Counted from the stretch's first letter, positions 54,201-62,641 are shown. The stretch: 64,000 nucleotides of DNA from Bifidobacterium canis (GCF_009727065.1 NZ_WNLP01000003.1:1-64000); one strand, 5' to 3'. Notes: generated by a model from the sequence alone, not told the origin. Numbers and translations are program-made.

Positions 54201-57200
54201 ACCGTGAGCGATAAAGACGGTAACGGCACCATGCAGGTCGAGTCTGTCATGACGAACACCTTTGACGATGAGGGTCATCGTCTCGCAGATGCACCAACAG
54301 TCGAATCGGCCGACTTCATCAACACATTCACTGGCGAGAACGATGCTGTGGCATCGATCAGCGGTCAGAAGGACTACACCGACCACACCGGCTCGAATCC
54401 AAATGACGAAGTGGGCAAGTTCAACGTGAAGGTTGAAGCTGCAGAAATCAATCCTTCGGATGGCCCGGTTGTTTCCGGCGCTGTTTCCGTTGGCTTGGAC
54501 GGCACGTGGAGAACTCCTGATCTCAAGTTCACCGACAAGATGCTGCACGGGCAAGCTTCGCAAACATTCACTTATCACGTTTCGGAAGTTGTGCCAGTTG
54601 GTGTGACGGCTGATAATCCAACGCTGAATGGCATGACCTACGACGTGAACACCTACGACGTGCTGGTGACGCTGACCCGTGATGCCGCAGGTGATCTCGT
54701 GACGAATGTGAGCTACCCAGACGGCAAGAATCGCGTGGAACTCGCGAACTCCTACCGCGCTGAGAACACCGACGCGCAGACTCTGCAGGTGTCGAAGAAG
54801 GTGACAGGCCACGATGCTGATGCGGGCAAGTTCGCATTCAACACGAAGTTGACCGCTGGTGATGCGAACAATGTGAAGATCAAGCAGGCAGACGATTCTC
54901 TTGCTGATTGGTCGGATCAAGCTACTTTGTCGCCAGCAATCGCCAACAACGCCACTGCGTCGATCAAGCTTGGCGACGTGGTGTTCACGATGCCTGGCAC
55001 CTACACCTTTGCGGTCACTGAGAGCAATGGAGGCACCACACAGGACGGCTGGACTTATGACGGCCACACTTATTCGGTGACCTACACGGTGAACGATGAA
55101 GATGGCAAGTTGCAGGCCACTGCAGCTGTTAACGGCAGCAGCACGTTTGCGAACAGCTATGCCGCCTCCACCAACTTCGGTGGCACGCTGCAGATTGGCA
55201 AGACGCTCACCGGTCGCACGATGAACGCTGAAGAGTTCTCATTCATCATCGAGCCGGTGGACGGCGCTCCAATGCCGAACGGTGCTTCCAGCATCACCAC
55301 GAAGAACCCGTTCAGCTCCGCTTCGGGCTCTGAACTCGTGTGGCCGATCGACAGCACACTGCTCGCCAACCTGCACTTCACGCAGGCTGACGGTGGCAAG
55401 ACCTATCGCTACACCGTTCGTGAGCAAATGCCGGAAGGTGTGACTGAGGCCAACAAGACCAAGAACGGTGTGACCTATGACTTCACCGTGCACACGCTGG
55501 CTATTACGGTCAATGATGATGGCATGGGCAACCTGACCACTTCGTCCACAATCGACGGCGATGCGCAGAACACCGTTGCACAGTTTGCCAACACCTACAG
55601 CATCGCTGAAGGCAAGGCTTCCGTGCAGTTCTCGAAGCAACTGACAGGTCGCGATTGGACCGATGGTGACACGTTCACCTTCAACTTGGCTCCGAATGCT
55701 GCCGGTTCCACGGTGTCTGAAGAAGCGCTGAAGAACGCCATGCCTGCAGACACGAAGGCGTCTGTCGGAAAACCGACTGGCGATGCTGAGACTTCAATGT
55801 TCAGCTTCGGCGACTTCACATTCACGCAGGCGGGTAACTACTCGTACACGGTGAAGGAGCAAGGTGCCGGAACTACGACGGAAGGCTTGACCAACGATGC
55901 GAGTACGGCGACGGTGACGTTCTCCGTGGTCGACAACGGCATGGGCCAGTATTCCATCGGCACCACGGTCACTGGTCTTGACGACTCTGCGACGTTCGTG
56001 AACGCCTATAGCACCACCGACTTCACCGGCGTTCCCACCGGCATGGAGTTCTCGAAGCAGTTGACGGGTATCGCATGGCCTGCCAATGCGACTTTCGAGT
56101 TCACCATCACGGGTGTGGGCGAGAATGTTCCGATGCCGGAGAACACGACGGTAACAGTATCCAAGCCGGCCAGTGGTGACACGGCGAAGTTTGACTTCGG
56201 CAACATCACCTACACGAAGGCAGGAACCTACGTCTACACCATCACTGAAACCGAGGGCACTATGAAGGGCGTGACCTACGACCTTCAGCCTGCCACCGTG
56301 ACGGTTAAGGTGACAGACAACGGCAAGGGTCAGCTGGAAGCCAAGGCGAGCGCCGACAAGACAGCGTTCGTGAATGCTTACAGCACCACCGACTTCAAGG
56401 GTGTGCCTACCGGCATGGAGTTCTCGAAGCAGTTGACGGGCATCGCATGGCCTGCCAGCGAGACTTTCGAGTTCACCATCACGGGTGTGGGTGATAATGT
56501 TCCGATGCCGGAGAACACCAAGGTGACGGTGTCCAAGCCGGCCAGTGGTGATACGGCGAAGTTCGACTTCGGCAACATCACCTACACGAAGGCGGGAACC
56601 TACGAGTATGAGATCACGGAGACGACGGGCAGCATGCCGGGCGTCGCCTACGATCCGCACACGGCAAAGGTGACGGTCACGGTGTCCGACAACAGTGAAG
56701 GCGCATTGGAAGCCAATGCAAAGGTGACGAGCGGAACGTTCCTCAACGAATACTCCGCCAAGCCTGCCGAAGGCGTGCCAGCTGACTTCAAGTTGTTTAA
56801 GATGGTCGAAGGCATGGATTGGGCGGATGATCAGCAGTTCGAGTTCACACTCACCGCTGAGAATGGTGCGCCAATGCCAGCGACGAACACGGCAACTGCC
56901 AGCAAGCCAGCTGACGGTAGCAACACCGCGGGCTTCGACTTCGGTTCCATCACGTACAACGAAAAGGGCGTCTACAAGTACACGGTGAGCGAGAAGGCGG
57001 GCACGCAGTCCGGCATGACCTACGACTCGCACACTGCGAACATCACCGTCGACGTCATTGATGATGGCAAGGGCCAGCTCGTTGCGGCGACCACCGTTGA
57101 AAACGGCCTGTTCACCAACCGCTACAGCACGCAGAGCGTGACCTACCCGGGCATCAATGTGAGCGAAGATCTCACCGGTCGTGCGCAAGCACAAGGCGAG

Positions 57201-59534
57201 TTCAAGTTCGAAGTGCGCGGCAGTGAGGAAGACATGCAGCGCGCGTTCGGCGGCAACGCCCGCGCGGTAATCAGCAGTGTCAAGTCGTATGACTTCGATG
57301 CAGCCGCAAGCGGCGAAACGGTCACCGTGCCAGGTCTGTTCACCGGACTCGAACTCACTCATGACGATGTGCGTGCGGAAAAGGTGTTCAGCTACGAAAT
57401 CGATCAGACCGGCGCCACCTCAGGCAACGGACTGACCGTTGACGACACTGTGTATGCCGTGCGCATCTGGGCCAGCGACAACCACGACGGCACGATGAGC
57501 GTGCACACGAGCGTCGACGGCACAGAAGTCGCCGGCGACCAGGTGATCACGCTGCCGTTCCACAACTTCTACGAAGTCGGTTCGGTGACTATCGGCGGTG
57601 ACGCCAGTGTGCGCATCAACGCGACGAAGACGCTCATCGGTCGTGAGCAGAACGCCGGCGAATTCAACTTCGCCGTGCGTGACGCGAACGGTGCCGAAAT
57701 CGCATCGGGCATGAATGCGGCGGACGGCACGATCTCGTTCAGTGCGATCGAGTTCACCGGCGAGCGACTCGCGGCGGACGTGAAGTCCGGTGCGGCGGTC
57801 GCAGCAGTCGACGGCACGCAGATCACCTACCGCTACGCAGTGACCGTCGGCGAGCGTGAAGACGCTCTGCCAGCGGGTGTGACGGCGGTCGTCTCCGGAT
57901 ACGCGGTGGAACTCGTGATCGTCGACAACGGTGCGGGTGAGCTGTCTGCGAGCGTCAACTATCCGGCTGACGCGAACGGTTCGCTGAGCTTCGTCAACCA
58001 GTATGGAGCGGAGTCCTCGGCGAAGGTCGCGCTCAGCGGTAACAAGGTGCTCAAGGTGGCGTCTGGCGATAATGCGCCGGATATCACTGGCAAGTACACG
58101 TTCGCGCTGACCGGCTCCGAAGGAGCACCGATGCCTGCGAATACGCAGGTGACGAACGATGCCGCAGGTGCGATCGACTTCGGTGAGATCGAATACACCG
58201 TGGCCAACGTGTTCGGCGAAGCCGCTGCGGAGGAACCAGCTGAAGCTGAGAACTCTGCGGGTGCTGAGGAATCTGAAGAAGCGGGCGAAGCGGCAGAGTT
58301 TGCGGAAGCTGAGGATGCGCAGCCGACCACGCGTGAGAAGACGTTCACATACACGGTTTCCGAAGCTGGTGCAGTCTCCGGCGTCGCGAATGACGGCTCG
58401 GTGTACACCGTGACCGTGCACGTCGTAGACAACGGCGACGGTACGCTCACCGTGACGAAGCAGTCTGCGCAAGGCGCGGCGGAAGGCATGGAGTTCACGT
58501 TCACGAACACGTATTCCGTGCAGCCGGTGGGCCCGACCGATCCAGCGGATCCGAACAATCCGGTGGCAACCGGTGCAGTGCCGATGACGAAGACGATCAA
58601 TGGCCGCGATCTGCGAGCCGGCGAATTCGAGTTCGAAATGCTCGATGCAAACGGTGCCGTTGTGGGCACGGCGAAGAACGCTGCGGATGGATCCGTTGAT
58701 CTGCCTGGCGTCACCTTCGACGCGCCAGGTAACTACGCCTACATGATCCGCGAAATCGCGGGCAATGTGGGTGGCGTGACCTACGACACGGTTACGTATT
58801 CCGCAGTGGCACAGGTCGTCGATAACAGCGACGGCACGCTCGGCGTCGCGTGGGAAGTCACGGGAGCTGACGGCGAACTCGTTTCGGCGATGGCGTTCAC
58901 CAACTCCTACGAAGCCGCGCCGACCAGCGTGGGCAAGCTGCTGCAGGGACGTGAACTGGAAGCTGGCGAGTTCAGCTTCCAGATGCGCGGCGCTAACGAG
59001 AACACGCCGATGCCGGAGACTGCGGTCGACGGTGTGCAGACTGTGGCGAATGACGCCAACGGCAATGCGCAGTTCGGCGTGATCGGCTACACGCAGGCCG
59101 GCACCTACCGTTACGAAGTGAGCGAAGTCAAGGGTGACGCCGAGCACGTCACCTACGATGAGAGCGTGCATGCCGTGACGGTGGAAGTCACTGATAACGG
59201 TGAGGGTCAGCTGCTGGCGACGCTCAAGTACTCCGACGACGCCGACGGTATTGTGTTCCGCAATGTCTACATTGCGCCGGAAGAGCCAGAGCAGCCGACG
59301 GAACCGACTGAGCCGACCGAGCCGGAGAATCCGTCTGAACCGGAGTCTCCAACGGCTCCGACGAAGCCGAGCACTGGTTCGTCCTCACAGATGAACAACA
59401 CTGCATCGAACCGCGTCACGTACGTGAGTTCGGTGGCTCGCACCGGCTCCTCGGTGGCGCTGATCGTAGCCGCTGCGTTCGCACTGATCGCAATCGGCGC
59501 AGGTTTGCTGATGACTCGCCGCCGCAGTGAGTAA
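51264..59534 (+). CDS. Giant VWA / pilin-repeat cell-surface protein
   Basis: This 2756-residue secreted protein has a signal peptide of about 46 residues (TAAVVSVAMIVAVALVALPA, cut near AQA). A VWA domain follows with the MIDAS motif DTSGSM (residues 136-141), extended by inserts. From about residue 880 there are about 13 tandem FctA/Spy0128-like pilin domains of 110-160 residues. Each has a Lys in K-L-GR, a Glu in YTITE-type strands and an Asn in F-N-Y, the layout of isopeptide-forming pilin domains. A P/E/T linker, VARTG sortase-like site, hydrophobic segment and RRRSE tail end it. AGAGG precedes the ATG. No sortase or partner pilin is adjacent. It is probably a stalk with an adhesive VWA tip. 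Confidence 0.88.
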   Translation: MLWQRLRTWGQNIFSSASTATKRATAAVVSVAMIVAVALVALPAQAASNKVADPTTFEQWREGVGDPTDPRSTGRVWTDKSVSTTEETLTTYTGEKVTVTPKDDSFLVGLSALSSAQKLIGVANNTKPLDIVLVLDTSGSMAYNMDGERYTYEAVYSDDLNTGNTYYIPNGDGYRSVTWSRNERSWGYTSNRRWVSVTPKTGANDTNSAHTQFYDRQNIPEQDTRLYALKQAVNGFIDQTNTANSTVSDPNKKNRIGLVTYATNAEQKSGLTSELNALKTTVNGLQATGSTHADLGLQYANTLLTGEARADASKIVIFFTDGEPGGNSTTSPFSTVAPAAVQASLGIKNAGAMVYSVGIFEGADASANVSSVTVNTQSGALRSNAFMQAVSSNYPQATNWYYSSFGPRAANSNYYLAASDADALNAVFEQIWGEVASNPTSPITSETTGGTTDEQKGAVTFVDQLGDYMHVSSMNSVVFAGTKFEFDKDAANAVVKNGNVTTYTFYGDVAGNEVYKAAKLQDLKITVTSYDNAKGDTVQVEVPADLLPLRLYTTKIDKDGNITSDIARTHPIRLFYDVALKDGVEDKVAKPDEEMRQYIEKHTDDDGNVFFLTNDYDTSAEQKAVNGTTTATFKPATTNDFYYFTENTPLYNSKDLNDPATSIEAGKTYYYQCTYYANNAQHEQWIDVLGENAIGKAVQDPSTKHYYAPAGTTRTGLSRLYTAEKTKNSTDTATNAIAPNWESNLVTVHLGNNGKQTVEGSGTLKVTEEVKWAEGATKDPNKEFPFTLKLEGNGFDGEFQAVIAGEEKTVKDGYTFTLKDGESAMVYGLTPGVKATVTQTGDHGGAGWSVNHETDAGEIEKNKTTELAFVNTYTLEPVTLDADSIKGSKTLIGRDWQTDSAFTFTMTAGDANPNAPLPNPATVEVKNPSTGEYTDGEKIGFAFGAIEYTKPGTYQYVITEQEGNKPKLSYSSARYVVTVTVSDKDGNGTMQVESVMTNTFDDEGHRLADAPTVESADFINTFTGENDAVASISGQKDYTDHTGSNPNDEVGKFNVKVEAAEINPSDGPVVSGAVSVGLDGTWRTPDLKFTDKMLHGQASQTFTYHVSEVVPVGVTADNPTLNGMTYDVNTYDVLVTLTRDAAGDLVTNVSYPDGKNRVELANSYRAENTDAQTLQVSKKVTGHDADAGKFAFNTKLTAGDANNVKIKQADDSLADWSDQATLSPAIANNATASIKLGDVVFTMPGTYTFAVTESNGGTTQDGWTYDGHTYSVTYTVNDEDGKLQATAAVNGSSTFANSYAASTNFGGTLQIGKTLTGRTMNAEEFSFIIEPVDGAPMPNGASSITTKNPFSSASGSELVWPIDSTLLANLHFTQADGGKTYRYTVREQMPEGVTEANKTKNGVTYDFTVHTLAITVNDDGMGNLTTSSTIDGDAQNTVAQFANTYSIAEGKASVQFSKQLTGRDWTDGDTFTFNLAPNAAGSTVSEEALKNAMPADTKASVGKPTGDAETSMFSFGDFTFTQAGNYSYTVKEQGAGTTTEGLTNDASTATVTFSVVDNGMGQYSIGTTVTGLDDSATFVNAYSTTDFTGVPTGMEFSKQLTGIAWPANATFEFTITGVGENVPMPENTTVTVSKPASGDTAKFDFGNITYTKAGTYVYTITETEGTMKGVTYDLQPATVTVKVTDNGKGQLEAKASADKTAFVNAYSTTDFKGVPTGMEFSKQLTGIAWPASETFEFTITGVGDNVPMPENTKVTVSKPASGDTAKFDFGNITYTKAGTYEYEITETTGSMPGVAYDPHTAKVTVTVSDNSEGALEANAKVTSGTFLNEYSAKPAEGVPADFKLFKMVEGMDWADDQQFEFTLTAENGAPMPATNTATASKPADGSNTAGFDFGSITYNEKGVYKYTVSEKAGTQSGMTYDSHTANITVDVIDDGKGQLVAATTVENGLFTNRYSTQSVTYPGINVSEDLTGRAQAQGEFKFEVRGSEEDMQRAFGGNARAVISSVKSYDFDAAASGETVTVPGLFTGLELTHDDVRAEKVFSYEIDQTGATSGNGLTVDDTVYAVRIWASDNHDGTMSVHTSVDGTEVAGDQVITLPFHNFYEVGSVTIGGDASVRINATKTLIGREQNAGEFNFAVRDANGAEIASGMNAADGTISFSAIEFTGERLAADVKSGAAVAAVDGTQITYRYAVTVGEREDALPAGVTAVVSGYAVELVIVDNGAGELSASVNYPADANGSLSFVNQYGAESSAKVALSGNKVLKVASGDNAPDITGKYTFALTGSEGAPMPANTQVTNDAAGAIDFGEIEYTVANVFGEAAAEEPAEAENSAGAEESEEAGEAAEFAEAEDAQPTTREKTFTYTVSEAGAVSGVANDGSVYTVTVHVVDNGDGTLTVTKQSAQGAAEGMEFTFTNTYSVQPVGPTDPADPNNPVATGAVPMTKTINGRDLRAGEFEFEMLDANGAVVGTAKNAADGSVDLPGVTFDAPGNYAYMIREIAGNVGGVTYDTVTYSAVAQVVDNSDGTLGVAWEVTGADGELVSAMAFTNSYEAAPTSVGKLLQGRELEAGEFSFQMRGANENTPMPETAVDGVQTVANDANGNAQFGVIGYTQAGTYRYEVSEVKGDAEHVTYDESVHAVTVEVTDNGEGQLLATLKYSDDADGIVFRNVYIAPEEPEQPTEPTEPTEPENPSEPESPTAPTKPSTGSSSQMNNTASNRVTYVSSVARTGSSVALIVAAAFALIAIGAGLLMTRRRSE

Positions 59535-59579
59535 GCAGTGATCTCCAACCGGTCGAATACTCAGTAAGTATTCGCTGCA

Positions 59580-59620
59580 AAGGGTCTGCATCCTCCCCTC
59601 GGATGCAGACCCTTTCTATT
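59580..59620 (+). terminator. Terminator of the giant surface protein gene
   Basis: The 15-bp perfect stem (59580-59594 with 59602-59616, AAAGGGTCTGCATCC and complement) has a seven-base loop and a following T-rich stretch. Confidence 0.9.
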
Positions 59621-59682
59621 TGTGCCATATGTGTGCACCGTATGTCTTACGCGTGCCTTTTGTATGCTTGTATCTCTGCGAG

Positions 59683-60209
59683 TTTGCTGTTATTGCATGT
59701 GGCTTTGCTGTTATTACATATGCATTTGCTGTTTATGCGCATTTTGAGCTTCCTATCTAAGTCAAAACGGCGAATCCATCTGTAGAAACGGCAAAAGCAA
59801 GTTGTTTTGCTGTTTTGGCAGATGGTTTTGCTGTTATTGCTTATGATGTGACTATTTTGTGTGTCAAAACGGCGAATCCATCGGTAATAACGGCAAAGGT
59901 GCAGTGTTTTGCTGTTATTACACCTACTTTTGCTGTTTATGCACACTTTGAGCTTCCTATCTGAGTCAAAACGTCAAATCCATCTGTAGAAACGGCAAAA
60001 GCAAGTTGTTTTGCTGTTTTGGCAGATGGTTTTGCTGTTTTGCATATGGTGAGGCTGTTTGGTGAGTCGGAACGGCAAATCCGTTGGTGAAAACAGCGAA
60101 ACTATAGTATTTTGCTGTTATTACATATGCATTTGCTGTTTATACACAGTTTTTGGTGCTCATCTAAGTCAAAACGTCAAATCTGCTGGTGAAAACAGCG
60201 AAAATGGCG
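59683..60209. repeat. Five-unit array of about 102-bp palindromic repeats
   Basis: Units start at about 59704, 59801, 59904, 60005 and 60107, preceded by a partial unit at 59683. Each begins TTTTGCTGTT, repeats TTTGCTGTT after about 20 bases, and ends with the complement-like blocks TCAAAACG-C-AATCC and AACGGCAAA or AACAGCGAAA. The first and last roughly 34 bases of a unit are imperfect inverted repeats, so each unit can fold into a long hairpin with a loop of about 30 bases. Units 1, 3 and 5 resemble each other, as do 2 and 4, suggesting amplification of a dimer. There is no coding potential. The array ends 21 bases before rsmD. Confidence 0.85.
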
Positions 60210-60230
60210 TGGTGTAGGTAAGCTCGAAGT

Positions 60231-60812
60231 ATGCGTGTGATTACCGGCAGATTTAAAGGGGTTCCGTTGACTACCCCGCGTTCGCAGACTCGCCCGACGA
60301 CGGATCGCACGAAAGAAGCTATTTTCTCGCGACTTGATGCCGAGGGTGTGCTTGCTGACGCGCGCGTGCTCGATTTGTTCGGCGGTACTGGCGCGCTGGG
60401 AATCGAGGCGCTGAGCAGGGGAGCGCGCGAGCTCGTGGAGGTCGAGGCATCCGAGCCCGCCGCCAAACTGATTGCGCAGACGTTGACATTGCTGCGTAAT
60501 CATGCGGCTTGGGAAGCGGATATGAGCGCGCATATTATTCGCGCCAAAGCGGAGCGGTATGCGGCAAAAGCGAAGATCACTCAGCCGTTCGATGTGGTGT
60601 TTATTGACCCACCATATGCGTTTTCTACTGCGGATTGCGAGCAGTTGCTCAATGATCTGACTGCTCGCAATATGGTGGCTCGCACAGGCACGATTATTCT
60701 TGAACGCTCGACACGCAGTGACGAGCCGAAAGCACCTGCGAACTGGGCTATTACAGATCGGCGAGATTACGGCGAAACCGCCGTCTACACGCTCCAAGCT
60801 CTTTCCGACTAG
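60231..60812 (+). CDS. rsmD: 16S rRNA (guanine966-N2)-methyltransferase
   Basis: This 193-residue Rossmann-fold methyltransferase modifies G966 of 16S rRNA. It has the family N-terminus MRVITGRFKGVPL, RPTTDRTKEAIFS, the AdoMet motif VLDLFGGTGALGIEALSRG and the catalytic FIDPPYA. The length matches. No Shine-Dalgarno sequence precedes the ATG at 60231 and the repeat array ends just upstream, so promoter and translation start may lie at the array edge. It converges with trmD. Confidence 0.93.
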   Translation: MRVITGRFKGVPLTTPRSQTRPTTDRTKEAIFSRLDAEGVLADARVLDLFGGTGALGIEALSRGARELVEVEASEPAAKLIAQTLTLLRNHAAWEADMSAHIIRAKAERYAAKAKITQPFDVVFIDPPYAFSTADCEQLLNDLTARNMVARTGTIILERSTRSDEPKAPANWAITDRRDYGETAVYTLQALSD

Positions 60813-61159
60813 ATATACATGCTGAAAGGAGCTTGTTCAGCGACCAAAATATATAGGTCGAAAGAGGTAGCCACAGCGAGTGAGCGCAAAAGTTCGCAGA
60901 TACAAAGCGTTAGCTCCATTGATGGCAGGGAAGAACGCTGAGTGATCTCAGCATATTGCTGAGTGCATTTTGAGCGTTGGTGCAGAGGCATCTCGCTTAC
61001 GAGGAGACATTAGGGGCTCGTTGGGCAAGTATAATCGCCGTAAATCGTTGGAAAATCGGCACCGATATGTGCGTATAGGCTCGGTAATGTCTCCTTGTAA
61101 GCGATATACCCTGCATCGACATTCGGCACGCAGACATATCGCTCGTGAGAGCAGGTGTA
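60813..61159. repeat. Convergent gap with several hairpins and a long inverted repeat
   Basis: The gap contains GCTGAA/TTCAGC (60821-60841), CGACC/GGTCG around an AT-rich loop (60841-60860), GCTGAG-TGAT-CTCAGC (60937-60952), and a 20-bp inverted repeat with one mismatch (60993-61012 and 61085-61104; TCGCTTAC and GTAAGCGA ends) enclosing 72 bases. A partial further copy (GCAGACATATCGCT) lies at about 61130. No gene is visible. Some of these hairpins probably end rsmD and trmD transcripts. Confidence 0.6.
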
Positions 61160-61978
61160 TTAGTTGCTGCTGTGACGGCGGGGATGGTCGCCGGAGACCT
61201 CCCAGCCAAGCGCCATCAGCGTTTTGCGGTCCGCTTTGTCGAGCGCACGGCAGTCGAGCTGCTCAATCAGATCAGGTCGAATGCGTGAAGTTTTCTCAAG
61301 CGCCTCGTCGCGGCGGAAACGATCTACTTTGCCATGATCTCCAGAGATGAGCACAGGTGGCACGTCGATGCCACGCCAGCTCGCCGGTTTCGTGTATTGA
61401 TTGTGTTCGAGCAGCGCGTTGCCGCCGGTGTATGACTCTTCGACGATCGAATCGGGGTTGCCCATGAAGCCGGGCAGCAGGCGAGTGATCGCCTCGAGCA
61501 TCACCGAGACGGCCACTTCGCCGCCGTTGAGCACGTAATCACCGATCGAATATTCGCGTACTTCAACGCCGTGTGCGCGGTAATACTGCGGAATGCGAGC
61601 ATCATAGCCTTCGTAGCGGCCGCAGCCGAACACTAGATGCTGCGCGTGGGAGAGCTCGGTGGCATCCTGCTGCGTGAACAGCGGGGCGGAAGGATTTGGG
61701 AAGATCAGAATAGGCTTGGGATTCTGCTCGTCGATGTGTTCGATGTCGAGCAGCTCGTCGAGGCACTCCGCCCACACCTCCGGTTTCATCACCATGCCGG
61801 CGCCGCCGCCGACCGGCGTATCGTCAACCGACTGGTGCACGTCATGCGTCCACTGGCGAAGATTGTGCGCGGTGACGTTGATCAATCCCTTGCTCTGCGC
61901 CTTGCCGAACAAGCTCAGGTTCAGCACATCGAAGTATTCGGGAAACACGGAGACGATATCGATATCCATAACTGCCAT
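61160..61978 (-). CDS. trmD: tRNA (guanine37-N1)-methyltransferase
   Basis: This 272-residue SPOUT methyltransferase makes m1G37 in tRNAs, preventing frameshifting. It has DIVSVFPEYFDVL, DDTPVGGGAGMVMKPE, the knot motifs LVFGCGRYEGYDAR and YSIGDYVLNGGE, and GNPDSIVEESY. I chose the ATG at 61978 (MAVMDIDIV); an ATG at 61969 is equally close to homologues and neither has a strong ribosome binding site. It follows rimM on the minus strand, but two hairpins in the gap suggest partial termination or a separate promoter. Confidence 0.94.
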   Translation of the reverse strand: MAVMDIDIVSVFPEYFDVLNLSLFGKAQSKGLINVTAHNLRQWTHDVHQSVDDTPVGGGAGMVMKPEVWAECLDELLDIEHIDEQNPKPILIFPNPSAPLFTQQDATELSHAQHLVFGCGRYEGYDARIPQYYRAHGVEVREYSIGDYVLNGGEVAVSVMLEAITRLLPGFMGNPDSIVEESYTGGNALLEHNQYTKPASWRGIDVPPVLISGDHGKVDRFRRDEALEKTSRIRPDLIEQLDCRALDKADRKTLMALGWEVSGDHPRRHSSN

Positions 61979-62029
61979 ATTGTGAAAGTGCCTGCGAGAA
62001 GTAGGGGGAGAGATGTGTTCAAAATAGAT

Positions 62030-62092
62030 GGCTGTGGGCAGAGATCTCCCCACAGCCGGTAACGCTTATAAAAAAGTGGGGGAGTTATGCCC
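62030..62092 (-). terminator. Two hairpins between rimM and trmD
   Basis: On the minus strand a GGGG...CCCC hairpin overlapping the rimM stop is followed by T6 (62071-62092), then GGCTGTGGG/CCCACAGCC (62030-62057) is followed by ATCTATTTTG. Both look like intrinsic terminators inside an operon that is usually continuous. Confidence 0.6.
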
Positions 62093-62636
62093 CATACCCA
62101 GGAATCAACCCTCCTGGAGGGGTGACGAGCATCGTGCCGGCTTCCAAATCGATGTCGGGAATGATCGGCTCGACGAACGGAATGAGGCAGGTTGACTCGG
62201 CGTCGGTAGGGTGGGTGAGTCGAAGCTTCACCAGCCACTGAGCGCCTTCGAGCATATCTACCACGGTGCCGATCTCATTGCCCTGCGCGTCCATGGCTTT
62301 AAGACCGATCAGATCTTTGGGGTAGAACTCGTCGTCGTCCAAATCCATCGGCTCGCCATAGAGAATCGTGCCTCGCAAAGCCTCAGACGCATTGCGGTCG
62401 GTGATTCCCTCGAAACGCACATACCAGCGATGCTTGAAGGTGCGAGACGAGGCGACAACGAATTCACGAAGCGCATCGCCGGCTTCTTTGGCATACAGCA
62501 CCTCGCCGGGGGCAAAGCGCACATCGGGTTCGTCGGTGTAGAGTTCCACCGAGACTTCGCCCTTGAGCCCCTGCGCCTTGCCGATACGACAGACCCGCAA
62601 CAACTCTTGGGGCTGTTGCGGGTCTTGCACGTTCAT
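62085..62636 (-). CDS. rimM: 16S rRNA processing protein RimM
   Basis: This 183-residue ribosome-assembly factor binds S19 and assists 30S head maturation. The RimM N-domain (LRVCRIGKAQGLKGEVSVEL) and the PRC-barrel C-domain (FYPKDLIGLKAMDAQGNEIG, IPFVEPIIPDIDLEAG) are both present. I chose the ATG at 62636 with AGGTG upstream; the GTG at 62645 overlaps the stop of khpA. It stands in the conserved rpsP-khpA-rimM-trmD order. Confidence 0.93.
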   Translation of the reverse strand: MNVQDPQQPQELLRVCRIGKAQGLKGEVSVELYTDEPDVRFAPGEVLYAKEAGDALREFVVASSRTFKHRWYVRFEGITDRNASEALRGTILYGEPMDLDDDEFYPKDLIGLKAMDAQGNEIGTVVDMLEGAQWLVKLRLTHPTDAESTCLIPFVEPIIPDIDLEAGTMLVTPPGGLIPGYGA

Positions 62637-62641
62637 CGTGT

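Noticed and set aside
57420-59171. 583-codon minus-strand frame inside the giant gene
   Set aside because: Long antisense frames are a by-product of the codon bias of the high-GC repetitive gene; the plus-strand domains are unmistakable.
59683-60209. CRISPR array
   Set aside because: Units are about 102 bp and palindromic throughout, without short invariant repeats alternating with unique equal-length spacers; no cas genes are near.
60970-61350. 126-codon plus-strand frame across the rsmD-trmD gap
   Set aside because: It covers the long inverted repeat and then runs antisense into trmD, with no ribosome binding site.
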